Source of the DNA: Microbacterium sp. ACRRU
GTDB lineage: Bacteria > Actinomycetota > Actinomycetes > Actinomycetales > Microbacteriaceae
Direction: 5' to 3'
Assembly (NCBI RefSeq): GCF_022346945.1
Contig: NZ_JAKRNI010000007.1
Location: 1-64,000, forward strand
DNA length: 64,000 nucleotides
The notes below the pieces were generated by a model. The model was not told the origin of the DNA. It did not search any database and saw nothing but the letters and a program-made list of their open reading frames with translations. Shown here piece after piece: positions 26,197 to 34,181 of this stretch (position 1 is the stretch's first letter; each line of letters begins with the position of its first letter). The translations under genes and the position numbers were made by a program.

Positions 26197-26883
26197 TCAG
26201 GACAGCATCCGGTCGATGGCCTCGCGCACGAACAGCGTCCGGACCTCGTCAAGGCGCGCCGCGAGTTCGGGCGCGAGCTCGCTCGCCCGCGCGCGAGACG
26301 CGGCGTCCGGACGGCGCAGAAGCGCGGCCAGGGCCGATTCGACCAGGGATGCCTCGCGCTCGGCGCTCTGGCGCAACGACCTGACGTGGCGCGGCTCGAT
26401 ACCGTGCCGGTCGAGGGCCACGAGAGTGCGCAGCAGAGTCACCGTCTGCTCGGAGTACGTCTCGGCCCCGGCGATCACCCCGGTGCTGATCGCGTCATTG
26501 AGTAGCTGCGGCGCGGCTCCGGCCGCGGCGAGCAGCTCTTCGCGGCGGTAGCGGCGCGGTGCGCTGGTCATCGACGCGATGGCCGTCGGCGGGGCGGGGT
26601 TTCGTCCGGCATCGACGTCGGCGAGGTAATCGCGGATGACGGCGAGCGGGAGGTAGTGATCGCGCTGGAGCGTCAGGGCCAACCGCAGGCGTTCGAGGTC
26701 GGCGGGCGAGAACTTGCGATAGCCGGAGTCGGTGCGCGTGGGCGTCACGATCCCCTGCACCTCGAGGAAGCGCAACTTGCTGGACGACAGCGCGGGGAAC
26801 TCCGGGGTGAGCCTGGCCAGCACCTGTCCGATGCTCAGCAACCCCGAGGCCGCTGGACGACCCCGGGCGGGGGCTGCCGCCAT
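26197..26883 (-). CDS. MerR-family regulator (Rv1828-like)
   Basis: The 228-residue protein has an N-terminal MerR helix-turn-helix (LLSIGQVLARLTPEF, SSKLRFLEVQGIVTPTRTDSG, YRKFSPADLERL) and a second helical domain (YRREELLAAAGAAPQLLNDAISTGVI) typical of the Rv1828/SigH-linked group. Its ATG overlaps the garA stop (ATGA), so it is co-translated with the FHA gene. In M. tuberculosis the order is garA, Rv1828, a nuclease gene (Rv1829), Rv1830. The nuclease is not present here. Confidence 0.87.
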   Translation of the reverse strand: MAAAPARGRPAASGLLSIGQVLARLTPEFPALSSSKLRFLEVQGIVTPTRTDSGYRKFSPADLERLRLALTLQRDHYLPLAVIRDYLADVDAGRNPAPPTAIASMTSAPRRYRREELLAAAGAAPQLLNDAISTGVIAGAETYSEQTVTLLRTLVALDRHGIEPRHVRSLRQSAEREASLVESALAALLRRPDAASRARASELAPELAARLDEVRTLFVREAIDRMLS

Positions 26884-27377
26884 CAGCGCTCTGCCGACGG
26901 GAGATCGACCGGCGAGCCGAAGAAGTTGAGCCGGAACTTTCCGATGCGCACCTCGGCTCCGTTCACGAGCGCCGAACGATCGACACGCTCACCGTTGACG
27001 TAGCTGCCGTTCAGCGAGCGCTGGTCGACGATCTCGAAAGCGCTACCCGCACGCGTGATCTCCGCGTGACGACGCGAGACGGTGACGTCGTCGAAGAAGA
27101 TGTCGGCCTCGGGGTGGCGCCCGACGGTCGTGACGTCGGTGTCGAGCAGGTACCGCGCCCCGGTGGTGGGACCGGAGCGGACGATGAGAAGGGCCGCACC
27201 GGAGGGCAGGGCGTCGATCGCCTCGAGCTCGGCCTCGGTGAGGTCGGCGCCGAAGGGGACGAAGGAGAGATCGGCATCGTGCCCGAACGTCTGAGTCGTG
27301 TCGTGCGAACGGTCGGACGCGGCGGCGTCCGCGGCGCGTCGAATGTCGTCGCGCTCGAATCTGCGGGTCTCGTCCAC
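26883..27377 (-). CDS. garA: GarA-like FHA-domain protein
   Basis: This 164-residue cytoplasmic protein has a flexible N-terminus and a C-terminal FHA domain (VGRHPEADIFFDDVTVSRRHAEI, RSLNGSYVNGERV). GarA switches 2-oxoglutarate and glutamate metabolism: when a Ser/Thr kinase phosphorylates its N-terminal Thr, the FHA domain binds that Thr and the protein shuts off. The N-terminal DTTQTF here occupies the place of the mycobacterial ETTS motif, which suggests the switch is kept. Start: GTG at 27377 with AAGGAG 5 nt upstream. The PASTA kinase in this window is a candidate kinase. Confidence 0.88.
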   Translation of the reverse strand: MDETRRFERDDIRRAADAAASDRSHDTTQTFGHDADLSFVPFGADLTEAELEAIDALPSGAALLIVRSGPTTGARYLLDTDVTTVGRHPEADIFFDDVTVSRRHAEITRAGSAFEIVDQRSLNGSYVNGERVDRSALVNGAEVRIGKFRLNFFGSPVDLPSAER

Positions 27378-27621
27378 GGCTTCTCCTTCTTTTCCACCAT
27401 AGCCGACCGACTCCGTTGCGGAGCGGTCGATCGACCCTCGCGAAGGTCATGGGATGTTCGTCTGTATCCGACGGCGACACGCACCGCCTTCGGGTGGCGG
27501 CGCATGTGACGGGGGGACACTCGAACCTATCCATCCGGGGTCCACCCTGTCGAGTCCGGGTCACCTGCCGTGTCATCCCGATCATCCGCTGTATTCCCGG
27601 CGGTGTCTCCGCCGCGGTCGA

Positions 27622-27627
27622 TAGGGT
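27622..27627 (+). promoter_or_regulatory. -10 box, predicted leaderless copC-like gene
   Basis: TAGGGT, seven bases, then the GTG at 27635. The 250 bp between garA and this point hold no other gene that I can support. Confidence 0.5.
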
Positions 27628-27634
27628 CGATGGG

Positions 27635-28282
27635 GTGACCGTCTCCTCCGCGCCGCGTCGGCGCTTCCTCCCCACCGCCCTGGCCGCCGGCGCCCTCGCC
27701 CTCGCGGCTCTTCTCGTCTCCGCCGGCCCCGCGTCGGCCCATGACGAGCTGGTGTCGTCGGACCCGTCCACCGACGCGGTGCTCGACGCCCTGCCCCCTC
27801 AGATCACCCTGACGTACAGCGCGGATGTCCTGGATGCCGAGGGCGCCACGGTCGTCGAGGTGACCGACGCCGCCGGAACGTCTCTGACCGACGGCACGCC
27901 CGTCGTCGAGGGCACCACGGTGACCCAGGCGCTGGCGGGCACGGCATCCGGCACCGTCACGGTGGCGTGGCGCGTGGTCTCCAGCGACGGTCACCCCATC
28001 GATGGCACGTTCTCGTTCACCGTGCCGGCCGCACCGGCCCCCACCCCCACGGCGAGCCCGAGCCCGACGGCGACCCCCTCGACGGCCCCGTCGGCGGAGC
28101 CCACCGTCACGGTCACCGCCACACCGGCCCCGACCGAGAACACGTCGGATGCCTCTCCCCTGCCCTGGATCCTGCTCGCCGTCGCGTTGCTTCTGGTCGT
28201 CGGTGCTCTCGCCTGGCTCGTCGTCGCGCGCGGCCGTAACGGCTCCCCCGGAAGCGGTTCCTCGGGTACCGCCGGACGATAG
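27635..28282 (+). CDS. CopC-domain secreted, membrane-anchored protein
   Basis: The 215-residue protein starts with a signal peptide ending ASA|HDELVSSDP, so the mature N-terminal residue would be the copper-binding His expected in CopC. The CopC domain (about 38-135) includes a second His in SSDGHPIDGTF. A Thr/Pro/Ser-rich linker and one C-terminal membrane segment (LPWILLAVALLLVVGALAWLVV) follow. No CopD partner is nearby. It probably binds copper at the outer membrane face. The TAG stop is also the start of the lpdA -10 box. Confidence 0.87.
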   Translation: MTVSSAPRRRFLPTALAAGALALAALLVSAGPASAHDELVSSDPSTDAVLDALPPQITLTYSADVLDAEGATVVEVTDAAGTSLTDGTPVVEGTTVTQALAGTASGTVTVAWRVVSSDGHPIDGTFSFTVPAAPAPTPTASPSPTATPSTAPSAEPTVTVTATPAPTENTSDASPLPWILLAVALLLVVGALAWLVVARGRNGSPGSGSSGTAGR

Positions 28283-28285
28283 GCT
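28280..28285 (+). promoter_or_regulatory. -10 box of lpdA overlapping the copC stop codon
   Basis: TAGGCT, six bases, then the ATG at 28292, with no Shine-Dalgarno. The first three bases are the stop codon of the preceding gene, the same arrangement as plsC/aroG. Confidence 0.55.
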
Positions 28286-28291
28286 TTCTCC

Positions 28292-29689
28292 ATGCCTCAT
28301 TACGATCTGGTCATTCTTGGTGCGGGTCCCGGCGGGTACGTCGCGGCCGTGCGCGGCGCGCAGCTGGGGCTGTCGGTCGCGATCGTCGAAGAGAAGTATT
28401 GGGGTGGGGTGTGCTTGAACGTGGGCTGCATCCCCTCCAAGGCGCTGCTGCGTAACGCCGACCTCGCGCACACCTTCCACGCCAAGGCCGACCTGTTCGG
28501 TATCTCCGGGGATGTGCACTTCGACTTCGGCAAGGCGTTCGACCGGTCCCGTTCGGTCGCGGCCGGTCACGTCAAGGGCATCCACTACCTGATGAAGAAG
28601 AACAAGGTCACCGAGTACGAAGGCCGTGGTCACTTCACCGACGACCACTCCCTGACCGTGACCAAGACCGACGGGTCGACCGAGCAGGTCACCTTCGACA
28701 ACGTCATCATCGCCACCGGCTCCACCGTGCGGTTGCTGCCCGGGGTCGAGCTGTCCGAGAACGTCGTCACCTACGAAGAGCAGATCCTCACCCGCGAGCT
28801 GCCCGAATCCATCGTCATCGTCGGCGCCGGCGCGATCGGGATGGAGTTCGCGTACGTGATGACCAACTACGGCGTGAAGGTCACCATCATCGAGTTCCTC
28901 GACCGGGCCCTGCCCAACGAAGACGCCGAGGTCTCCAAGGAGATCCAGAAGCAGTACAAGAGCTACGGCGTGGACATCCTCACCTCCACCAAGGTCGACA
29001 CGATCACCGACCACGGCGACAAGGTCACCGTCGCCTACACCGCCAAAGACGGCTCGAACGGCTCGATCGACGCCGACCGGGTGCTGATGTCGATCGGGTT
29101 CGCGCCCAAGGTCGACGGGTTCGGCCTGGAGAACACCGGCGTGAAGCTCACCGAGCGCGGCGCGATCGACATCGATGACCACATGCGCACCAACGTCCCC
29201 CACATCTACGCCATCGGCGACGTCACCGCGAAACTCCAGCTCGCGCACGTCGCCGAAGCCCAGGGCGTCGTGGCGGCCGAGACCATCGGGAATGCCGAGA
29301 CCCAGACGCTCGGCGATTACCGCAACATGCCCCGCGCTACCTTCTGCAACCCCCAGGTCGCCTCCTTCGGCCTCACCGAGCAGCAGGCCCGCGACGCCGG
29401 CCACGACATCAAGGTCGCCAAGTTCCCCTTCTCCGCCAACGGCAAAGCCAACGGCCTGGGCGAGCCCGTCGGCTTCGTCAAGCTCGTCGCCGACGCCGAA
29501 ACCCTCGAACTCATCGGCGGACACCTCATCGGCCCCGACGTCTCCGAACTCCTCCCCGAACTCACCCTCGCCCAGAAATGGGACCTCACCGCTCTCGAGG
29601 CGGCGCGGAACGTGCACACGCACCCGACGCTTTCCGAGGGCCTTCAGGAGGCCTTCCACGGTCTCGTCGGTCACATGATCAACCTCTGA
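28292..29689 (+). CDS. lpdA: Dihydrolipoyl dehydrogenase
   Basis: This flavoprotein disulphide reductase is the E3 subunit of 2-oxoacid dehydrogenase complexes. The 465-residue protein has an FAD-binding [14 protein letters not shown] at the start, the redox pair Cys41/Cys46 in [12 protein letters not shown], an NAD-binding [35 protein letters not shown] and the C-terminal [10 protein letters not shown] with the catalytic His. It is monocistronic, with a leaderless-type promoter and a strong terminator. Codon choice is very C-biased, as expected of a highly expressed gene. Confidence 0.97.
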   Translation: MPHYDLVILGAGPGGYVAAVRGAQLGLSVAIVEEKYWGGVCLNVGCIPSKALLRNADLAHTFHAKADLFGISGDVHFDFGKAFDRSRSVAAGHVKGIHYLMKKNKVTEYEGRGHFTDDHSLTVTKTDGSTEQVTFDNVIIATGSTVRLLPGVELSENVVTYEEQILTRELPESIVIVGAGAIGMEFAYVMTNYGVKVTIIEFLDRALPNEDAEVSKEIQKQYKSYGVDILTSTKVDTITDHGDKVTVAYTAKDGSNGSIDADRVLMSIGFAPKVDGFGLENTGVKLTERGAIDIDDHMRTNVPHIYAIGDVTAKLQLAHVAEAQGVVAAETIGNAETQTLGDYRNMPRATFCNPQVASFGLTEQQARDAGHDIKVAKFPFSANGKANGLGEPVGFVKLVADAETLELIGGHLIGPDVSELLPELTLAQKWDLTALEAARNVHTHPTLSEGLQEAFHGLVGHMINL

Positions 29690-29708
29690 GCCCACCCGGC
29701 TGCACGAA

Positions 29709-29753
29709 CAGACGGCCCCCGTCCGCTCTCCGGAGCGGGACGGGGGCCGTCTG
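29709..29753. terminator. Long hairpin between lpdA and the CYTH gene
   Basis: A 20-nt left arm (29709-29728) starting CAGACGGCCCCCGTCC pairs with the right arm at 29733-29753 apart from one bulged G. The loop is TCCG. It lies between convergent genes, 20 nt beyond each stop. Confidence 0.85.
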
Positions 29754-29772
29754 CTGTCTGGTGTCCTCGGCG

Positions 29773-30414
29773 TCAGTGGCCGAGCGCGCGGGCCAGCTTG
29801 GACCCGGATGCCGCCGGACGACCGCCCGCGGCGAACACCGCGGCGTCGACCGCGGCGAACAGTGCCGCCCGTCCGGCCTCATCCGCGGGGCCGGCGGGGC
29901 CGAGCTCGACCTCCCACTCGCGCCACTCGGACTCCACGCCGCGGCGCTCGTCGCGCGCGCGAACACGGTCGTCGACGAACTCGGCGACCACGCCCCCGTC
30001 GGCGTCCTGCAGAGCGTAGGCGGTGCGCTGATTGCGCACGCGCGCGAGCGGCAGGAACGGTGCGCGCGCCCAGGCGGCCACGGCATCCTGGATCACTTCC
30101 GGCATCACGGGGTCGGCATCCGGATCGCTGATGTCTCCGAGGGGCCAGTGCGTCTCGGAACGGCCCCCCGCCGCGGGAGCCTTGACGTGCCAGCCCTGGT
30201 CGGGGCCGCCCAGTCGGCGGCGCACCGCGACACCGTTGCGCGCCAGGTCGGCGTCAGCGGTGTCGAGATACCGCGCATCGAGATCGCGCGGCTCAGGGGC
30301 GCCGACGCGCGCGACGCCGGGAAGACGCGACCAGTCGGGAAGAGGGGTGTCGGTGTCGACGTCGTACTTGGACTCGACCTCGACCGACGACGACCCCGGG
30401 GAGGGAGCGCTCAA
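29773..30414 (-). CDS. CYTH-domain (triphosphate tunnel) protein
   Basis: This 213-residue protein is of the CYTH/thiamine-triphosphatase-like fold, which binds triphosphate-containing substrates with metal. The signature EVESKYDVD is near residue 13, with charged strand motifs RYLDTADADLARNGVAVRRR, WHVKAP, RTAYALQDADGGVVAEFVDDRV and EWREWEVELG. No CHAD domain is attached. Translation appears to begin at TTG 30414, which overlaps the TGA stop of the preceding 75-codon gene (TTGA); no ATG or GTG lies before the EVESKY motif. The substrate cannot be deduced. Confidence 0.82.
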   Translation of the reverse strand: MSAPSPGSSSVEVESKYDVDTDTPLPDWSRLPGVARVGAPEPRDLDARYLDTADADLARNGVAVRRRLGGPDQGWHVKAPAAGGRSETHWPLGDISDPDADPVMPEVIQDAVAAWARAPFLPLARVRNQRTAYALQDADGGVVAEFVDDRVRARDERRGVESEWREWEVELGPAGPADEAGRAALFAAVDAAVFAAGGRPAASGSKLARALGH

Positions 30415-30638
30415 TCGTCGCGCTCGTTCGCTTCGCGATTGATCTCCTCGGTCTCCTCGAAGTAGGTGAAGACCGCCTGCGTGGGACCGTCGGCGTCGCC
30501 GGTGTTCTCGAGTCCGCCGTCGCGACGGTAGACGAGCTGCCCCTCGCTGTAGGGCATGATCAGCGTGTCGTCCGACTCGTTCTCGAGCGGGATCACCTGC
30601 CCGTCGAGCGGGCCTCCGGTCAGTCGTGCAATAGCCAT
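30411..30638 (-). CDS. Small conserved acidic protein, function unknown
   Basis: The 75-residue protein MAIARLTGGPLDGQVIPL... is acidic at its end (EETEEINREANERDD) and has beta-rich hydrophobic stretches (LIMPYSEGQLVYRR, TQAVFTYFEE). I do not recognise a named domain. It is coupled to the CYTH gene by a TTGA overlap and has a leaderless-type -10 box, so it leads a two-gene operon. Confidence 0.75.
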   Translation of the reverse strand: MAIARLTGGPLDGQVIPLENESDDTLIMPYSEGQLVYRRDGGLENTGDADGPTQAVFTYFEETEEINREANERDD

Positions 30639-30644
30639 GGCCCC

Positions 30645-30650
30645 AGCGTA
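30645..30650 (-). promoter_or_regulatory. -10 box, predicted leaderless small-protein/CYTH operon
   Basis: The minus strand reads TACGCT, six bases (GGGGCC), then the ATG at 30638. Confidence 0.5.
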
Positions 30651-30693
30651 GACCGGGCCCCGGGAGCGGACCCGTGCCTTGACACCCCTGACC

Positions 30694-30699
30694 TAGACT
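30694..30699 (+). promoter_or_regulatory. -10 box, predicted leaderless amidotransferase gene
   Basis: TAGACT, seven bases, then the GTG at 30707. A TTGACA at 30679 lies only 9 bp upstream, too close to be its -35. Confidence 0.55.
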
Positions 30700-30706
30700 C
30701 GCTCGG

Positions 30707-31462
30707 GTGACGAGCGCGGACCTCCCCGGTGACAGGCCCTTCGTTCTTCTCGCGACCCGTGCGCAGGACGGACCCGCGGACGAGGAGTACGCGCTGTTCC
30801 TGCGCTTCACCGGCCTGCCGCCCGAGCGTCTCCGGCGTGTCCGCCTCGAACGCGAACCGATGCCCGAGATCGACCTCGACGAGGTGTCCGGCATCCTGGT
30901 GGGCGGGAGCCCCTTCAACGCCTCGGATCCGTCGGAGAGGAAGTCCGCCGTCCAGCGACGGGTCGAGGCGGAGATGGCCGCACTCGTAGACGAGGTCGTC
31001 GCGCGAGACGCTCCCTTCCTCGGCGCCTGCTACGGCGTCGGGACCCTCGGCACCCACCTGCGCGCGCCCATCGACGGCACGTTCGCCGAGCCGATCAGCG
31101 TGGTGGACGTCACCCTCTCCGCCGCCGGCCGCGCCGACCCGCTCCTGCGGGGCATGCCCGACACCTTCGCCGCGTTCGTGGGACACAAGGAGGCGATCTC
31201 CTCCCTGCCCGGGACCGCGACGCTGCTCGCCTCTTCCTCGACCTGCCCCGTGCAGATGTTCCGCGTGGGCGAGAACGTGTACGCCACGCAGTTCCACCCC
31301 GAGCTCGATCTCGATGGCATCATCACGCGCATCCACGCGTACGCGTCGTTCGGCTATTTCGCCGCGGACGAGCTCGACCTCACCCTCGCCGCCGTACGGC
31401 GCGCGCCCGTCACGGCGACCGGTGGCATCCTGCGCGCATTCGCCGAACGCTACGCCCGCTGA
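30707..31462 (+). CDS. Class I glutamine amidotransferase (GMP synthase-like)
   Basis: The 251-residue stand-alone amidotransferase domain has the nucleophile Cys108 in GACYGVG and the catalytic His/Glu in QFHPELD. An early GILVGGSPFNASD turn is in place of the usual oxyanion segment. It lacks a synthetase domain, so it is not GuaA itself. Homologues are annotated as glutamine amidotransferases of unknown substrate and may act as gamma-glutamyl hydrolases. Its last 13 bp overlap the convergent epimerase gene. Confidence 0.85.
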   Translation: MTSADLPGDRPFVLLATRAQDGPADEEYALFLRFTGLPPERLRRVRLEREPMPEIDLDEVSGILVGGSPFNASDPSERKSAVQRRVEAEMAALVDEVVARDAPFLGACYGVGTLGTHLRAPIDGTFAEPISVVDVTLSAAGRADPLLRGMPDTFAAFVGHKEAISSLPGTATLLASSSTCPVQMFRVGENVYATQFHPELDLDGIITRIHAYASFGYFAADELDLTLAAVRRAPVTATGGILRAFAERYAR

Positions 31463-32157
31463 ATCGGGGTGCGCCGAACCACCGGCACCGAGGCCGTGAT
31501 CGCGGGTCGCACCCGCCGCAGCTGGGGCTCGAGGCCGAGGTCGACGAGTACGATGCGACCGGCCAGCTCAGGGCCGTGACCGCGCAGCAGACCCGCCTTC
31601 ACGGCGCCGAACGTCACGGTGATCGTGGCGGGGAGCACCGCGGCATCCGCCTCTCCGGTGTCGGGATGCAGGCCGCTCGGGACGTCCACGGCGATGACGC
31701 GGGTACGCCCGTCGTCGGCCGCGGGACGCAGCACCTCGACGACAGCGCGAGCCGTACCGCGCAACCGCGGGTCGGCGGACGCCCCGATTCCGAGGATGCC
31801 GTCGACGACCAGGGTGTGATCGGAGTCGGCGGCGCACACGTTGGAGGCATCACGGATCCGAGCGCCCGCGGCGACGGCCGCGTCGAGCGCCTCTCGATGC
31901 ACGCGGTCACGGGTGAGGACGATGTCCACGCGCGTCGCCCGTCGGACGAACTCGGCCGCGGCGAACAGCGCGTCACCGCCGTTGTCGCCCGAACCGGCGA
32001 GCACCAGGACCGGGCCCGGCGTCTGAGCGAGCTCCTCCTCGACAACGTCCGCCAGGGCCCGCGCGGCCTCGCGCATGAGCGGGCGTCCCTCCGCGATGAG
32101 CGGCGCCTCAGCCGCCCGGATCGCGTCGGCGGTGTACGCGACGGTTCCCTGGGTCAT
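31450..32157 (-). CDS. nnrE: NAD(P)H-hydrate epimerase (YjeF N-terminal domain only)
   Basis: This enzyme repairs damaged NADH/NADPH by epimerising the hydrates. The 235-residue protein has a YjeF_N fold with VLVLAGSGDNGGDALFAAAEF (nucleotide loop), VVDGILGIG and IAVDVPSGLHPDTG. The C-terminal ADP-dependent dehydratase domain, often fused in other bacteria, is absent, so that activity must be encoded elsewhere. ATG at 32157 with a leaderless-type promoter. Confidence 0.9.
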   Translation of the reverse strand: MTQGTVAYTADAIRAAEAPLIAEGRPLMREAARALADVVEEELAQTPGPVLVLAGSGDNGGDALFAAAEFVRRATRVDIVLTRDRVHREALDAAVAAGARIRDASNVCAADSDHTLVVDGILGIGASADPRLRGTARAVVEVLRPAADDGRTRVIAVDVPSGLHPDTGEADAAVLPATITVTFGAVKAGLLRGHGPELAGRIVLVDLGLEPQLRRVRPAITASVPVVRRTPIQRA

Positions 32158-32163
32158 GGAGCC

Positions 32164-32169
32164 ACCCTA
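32164..32169 (-). promoter_or_regulatory. -10 box, predicted leaderless epimerase gene
   Basis: The minus strand reads TAGGGT, six bases (GGCTCC), then the ATG at 32157. Confidence 0.5.
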
Positions 32170-32204
32170 GACGCGCCCTCCCGGCGTCCGCTGCCTGGGG
32201 TACG

Positions 32205-33233
32205 CTACGCGGTCTTCGCGGCGTCCTTGGCCGACGTCGTCTCGCGCTCGCGTGCCTCCGCCTCGCGCGCGGCGTTCAGTTCGCCCACGGCCGCCTGCAC
32301 TCCCCGTTCGGCGCGCTGCACGCGGAACTGCACGAGAGTCTCAGCGCCGTACTTGGTCCGCACGCGGTCCTCGTCCTCCTCGTGTCCCACCGTGATGTAG
32401 GCGCCGGCGATGAGGATCACCTGGCTGGAGAGGTTCAGCCAGAGGAGCAGAGCAATGAGGGCGGCGAACGTCGCCAGGAGAGGATTGCTGCTCGCTCCCC
32501 CGACGAACAGTCCCGAGAGCTGCTGGAGGGCGACGAGCCCGATGCCGCCGAGGAGCGCTCCCCGCAGGAGTGTGCCGCGCCGCACGCGTAGTCCCGACAG
32601 GAGCGCGAACGCCGCGGCGATCGCCGCGGTATCGAGCGCGAGCACGACGAGCGTCGAGACCAACCACGTCAGGGCGCCGGTGACCCACGAATCCGCCGAG
32701 ATACCGAGCAGGTCGCGGACCACGGTCAGTCCTGCCGTCGCCAGGAACGTGACGCCCGCGGCGGCCGCGAGAGCGACGCCGATGCCGACCGCGACCAGAA
32801 GGTTGCGCAGGAGCACCCACACGATGAACGTGTCCTCGGTGGTGATGTCGGCGATCTGGCGCAGCGCCGAGCGCAGAGATCCGATCGCCCCGATGGCCGC
32901 GCCGACGAGGCCGATGGAGCCGAGGACGCCCGCGACCGTGAAGCCGGTCGGCGCCTGGATCGCGGTGACGTCGATGAGCCCGTCCGGCCCGACGAGTCCG
33001 GGCACGACGCTGTCGACCGCGCGCACCAGAGCCGCGAGGCCGTCGGGGTTCCCCGACAACCACAGCGCCGCGAACGAGAATCCGATGAGCACGCCGGCGA
33101 AGACGCTGAACAGTGTGCGATAGGTCACGCTGTCGGCGAGCATGGGTCCGCGTCGGCCGGAGTAGACGAGGTATGCGCGCACAAGACGTCGGCGCAGCGC
33201 CCACGCGGTGACGCGACGGATCAAGTCAGCCAT
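32205..33233 (-). CDS. YihY/BrkB-family integral membrane protein
   Basis: The 342-residue polytopic protein has about six membrane segments. YihY motifs include MLADSVTYRTLFSVFAGVLIGFSF near the start, SLRSALRQIADI, LLRGALLGGIGLVALQQL and LLLWLNLSSQVILIAGAY. The C-terminal 55 residues are charged and helical. The family was once called ribonuclease BN in error; its transport or lipid-related function is not settled. The gene is single, with a leaderless-type -10 at 33240-33245. Confidence 0.88.
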   Translation of the reverse strand: MADLIRRVTAWALRRRLVRAYLVYSGRRGPMLADSVTYRTLFSVFAGVLIGFSFAALWLSGNPDGLAALVRAVDSVVPGLVGPDGLIDVTAIQAPTGFTVAGVLGSIGLVGAAIGAIGSLRSALRQIADITTEDTFIVWVLLRNLLVAVGIGVALAAAAGVTFLATAGLTVVRDLLGISADSWVTGALTWLVSTLVVLALDTAAIAAAFALLSGLRVRRGTLLRGALLGGIGLVALQQLSGLFVGGASSNPLLATFAALIALLLWLNLSSQVILIAGAYITVGHEEDEDRVRTKYGAETLVQFRVQRAERGVQAAVGELNAAREAEARERETTSAKDAAKTA

Positions 33234-33239
33234 TCCCCC

Positions 33240-33245
33240 AGGCTA
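33240..33245 (-). promoter_or_regulatory. -10 box, predicted leaderless YihY gene
   Basis: The minus strand reads TAGCCT, six bases (GGGGGA), then the ATG at 33233. The GGGGGA could also act as a weak ribosome binding site, so this case is less clear than others. Confidence 0.4.
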
Positions 33246-33292
33246 GGCGGGCTCCGCCGATTCACCGCGGAGGCTTGACCGGCGGCAGCGCG

Positions 33293-33745
33293 TCACCACA
33301 TCACGCCCAGCAGCGCCCACCACGTGCCCATCAGAAGGGGTGGACCGAGTGCGATCGGGATGCCTCGCGCTCCCGCGAGCACCGTGCCCACGGCCGCGGT
33401 GCCGCCGCAGATCACTCCGGCACCGAGGCCCGTCACCACGGCATCCCACCCGAACCAGCCCAGGTGCGCTCCCGCGAGAGCGGCGAGTGTCACGTCTCCC
33501 CCGCCGATGTCGGACGGTCGTGCCCGATGGAGGGCGAGGAGGACGACGAACGCGAAGGCCGCCGCTGCCCACACCCCCGTCAGTCGCTCGGGCACCGCGC
33601 CGGTGAGCGCAGCGGATGTCAGCAGCGCGAGGGCGCACGCGAGCCCGGGGAGGACGAGGATGTGCGGCAGCCTGTGGTGGCGGAGGTCGAAGACGGCGAG
33701 GACGAGTGAGAGCGCCCCGAAGACGACCAGGGCGACGCCGAGCAT
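33293..33745 (-). CDS. Short type IV prepilin peptidase-like protein (A24 family)
   Basis: The 150-residue membrane protein has the two A24 aspartate sites: Asp20 in VFDLRHHRLP and the GGGDV (GxGD) motif in the middle. It lacks the N-terminal methyltransferase domain, as do TadV/CpaA-type peptidases. No pilin or secretion ATPase gene is in the window, so its substrate genes must be elsewhere. It is 4 nt downstream of the DUF1905 gene on the same strand. Confidence 0.82.
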   Translation of the reverse strand: MLGVALVVFGALSLVLAVFDLRHHRLPHILVLPGLACALALLTSAALTGAVPERLTGVWAAAAFAFVVLLALHRARPSDIGGGDVTLAALAGAHLGWFGWDAVVTGLGAGVICGGTAAVGTVLAGARGIPIALGPPLLMGTWWALLGVMW

Positions 33746-33749
33746 CGCG

Positions 33750-34046
33750 CTACGCGTCGATGACCGACAGGTGGACCCGCACGATCCCGTCCGGCGGAAT
33801 CCCCTCGCGATCGCGCACCGCGCGCTTGAGTGGCAGAACGTACCTGCCGTCGGACTGGGGGAACACGGACGTCCGCCATGTCGACGTCCCGATCGTGGCC
33901 TCGACGCGCACGCCGCCGAAGCCCCGACGGTACGTCTGGGTCTCGCTCACGGCCTCGCTGAGCTCGAGAGGCAGCGCGACGAAGTACCACGCGCTGTCGA
34001 GCCGGGCCTCCCAGCGGAAGACCTCTCCCTCGAACTCCACGATCAC
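33750..34046 (-). CDS. DUF1905 small beta-barrel protein
   Basis: The 98-residue protein IVEFEGEVFRWEARLDSAW... with VSETQTYRRGFGGVRVEATIG and LPLKRAVRDREGIPPDGIVRV is a clear DUF1905 domain, a small beta-barrel of unknown role. Start: GTG at 34046 with AAGGAG 5 nt upstream. It is tightly followed by the prepilin peptidase-like gene, an association whose meaning is not evident. Confidence 0.85.
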   Translation of the reverse strand: MIVEFEGEVFRWEARLDSAWYFVALPLELSEAVSETQTYRRGFGGVRVEATIGTSTWRTSVFPQSDGRYVLPLKRAVRDREGIPPDGIVRVHLSVIDA

Positions 34047-34181
34047 GACGTCTCCTTCCGACGCCGTCACCCTACCGGCGCGGGGGCGGCGGATCCGCTC
34101 TCGCTTCCCCGGGGAGGAGCCGTCGAGACCACAACGACCACTTTCCGGACGTTGACCTCTCCCTGTGCGAGGATCGGCGGA

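Noticed and set aside
30679..30684. TTGACA as a -35 box for the amidotransferase gene
   Set aside because: It is only 9 bp from the -10 box, which is far too short a spacer for RNA polymerase.
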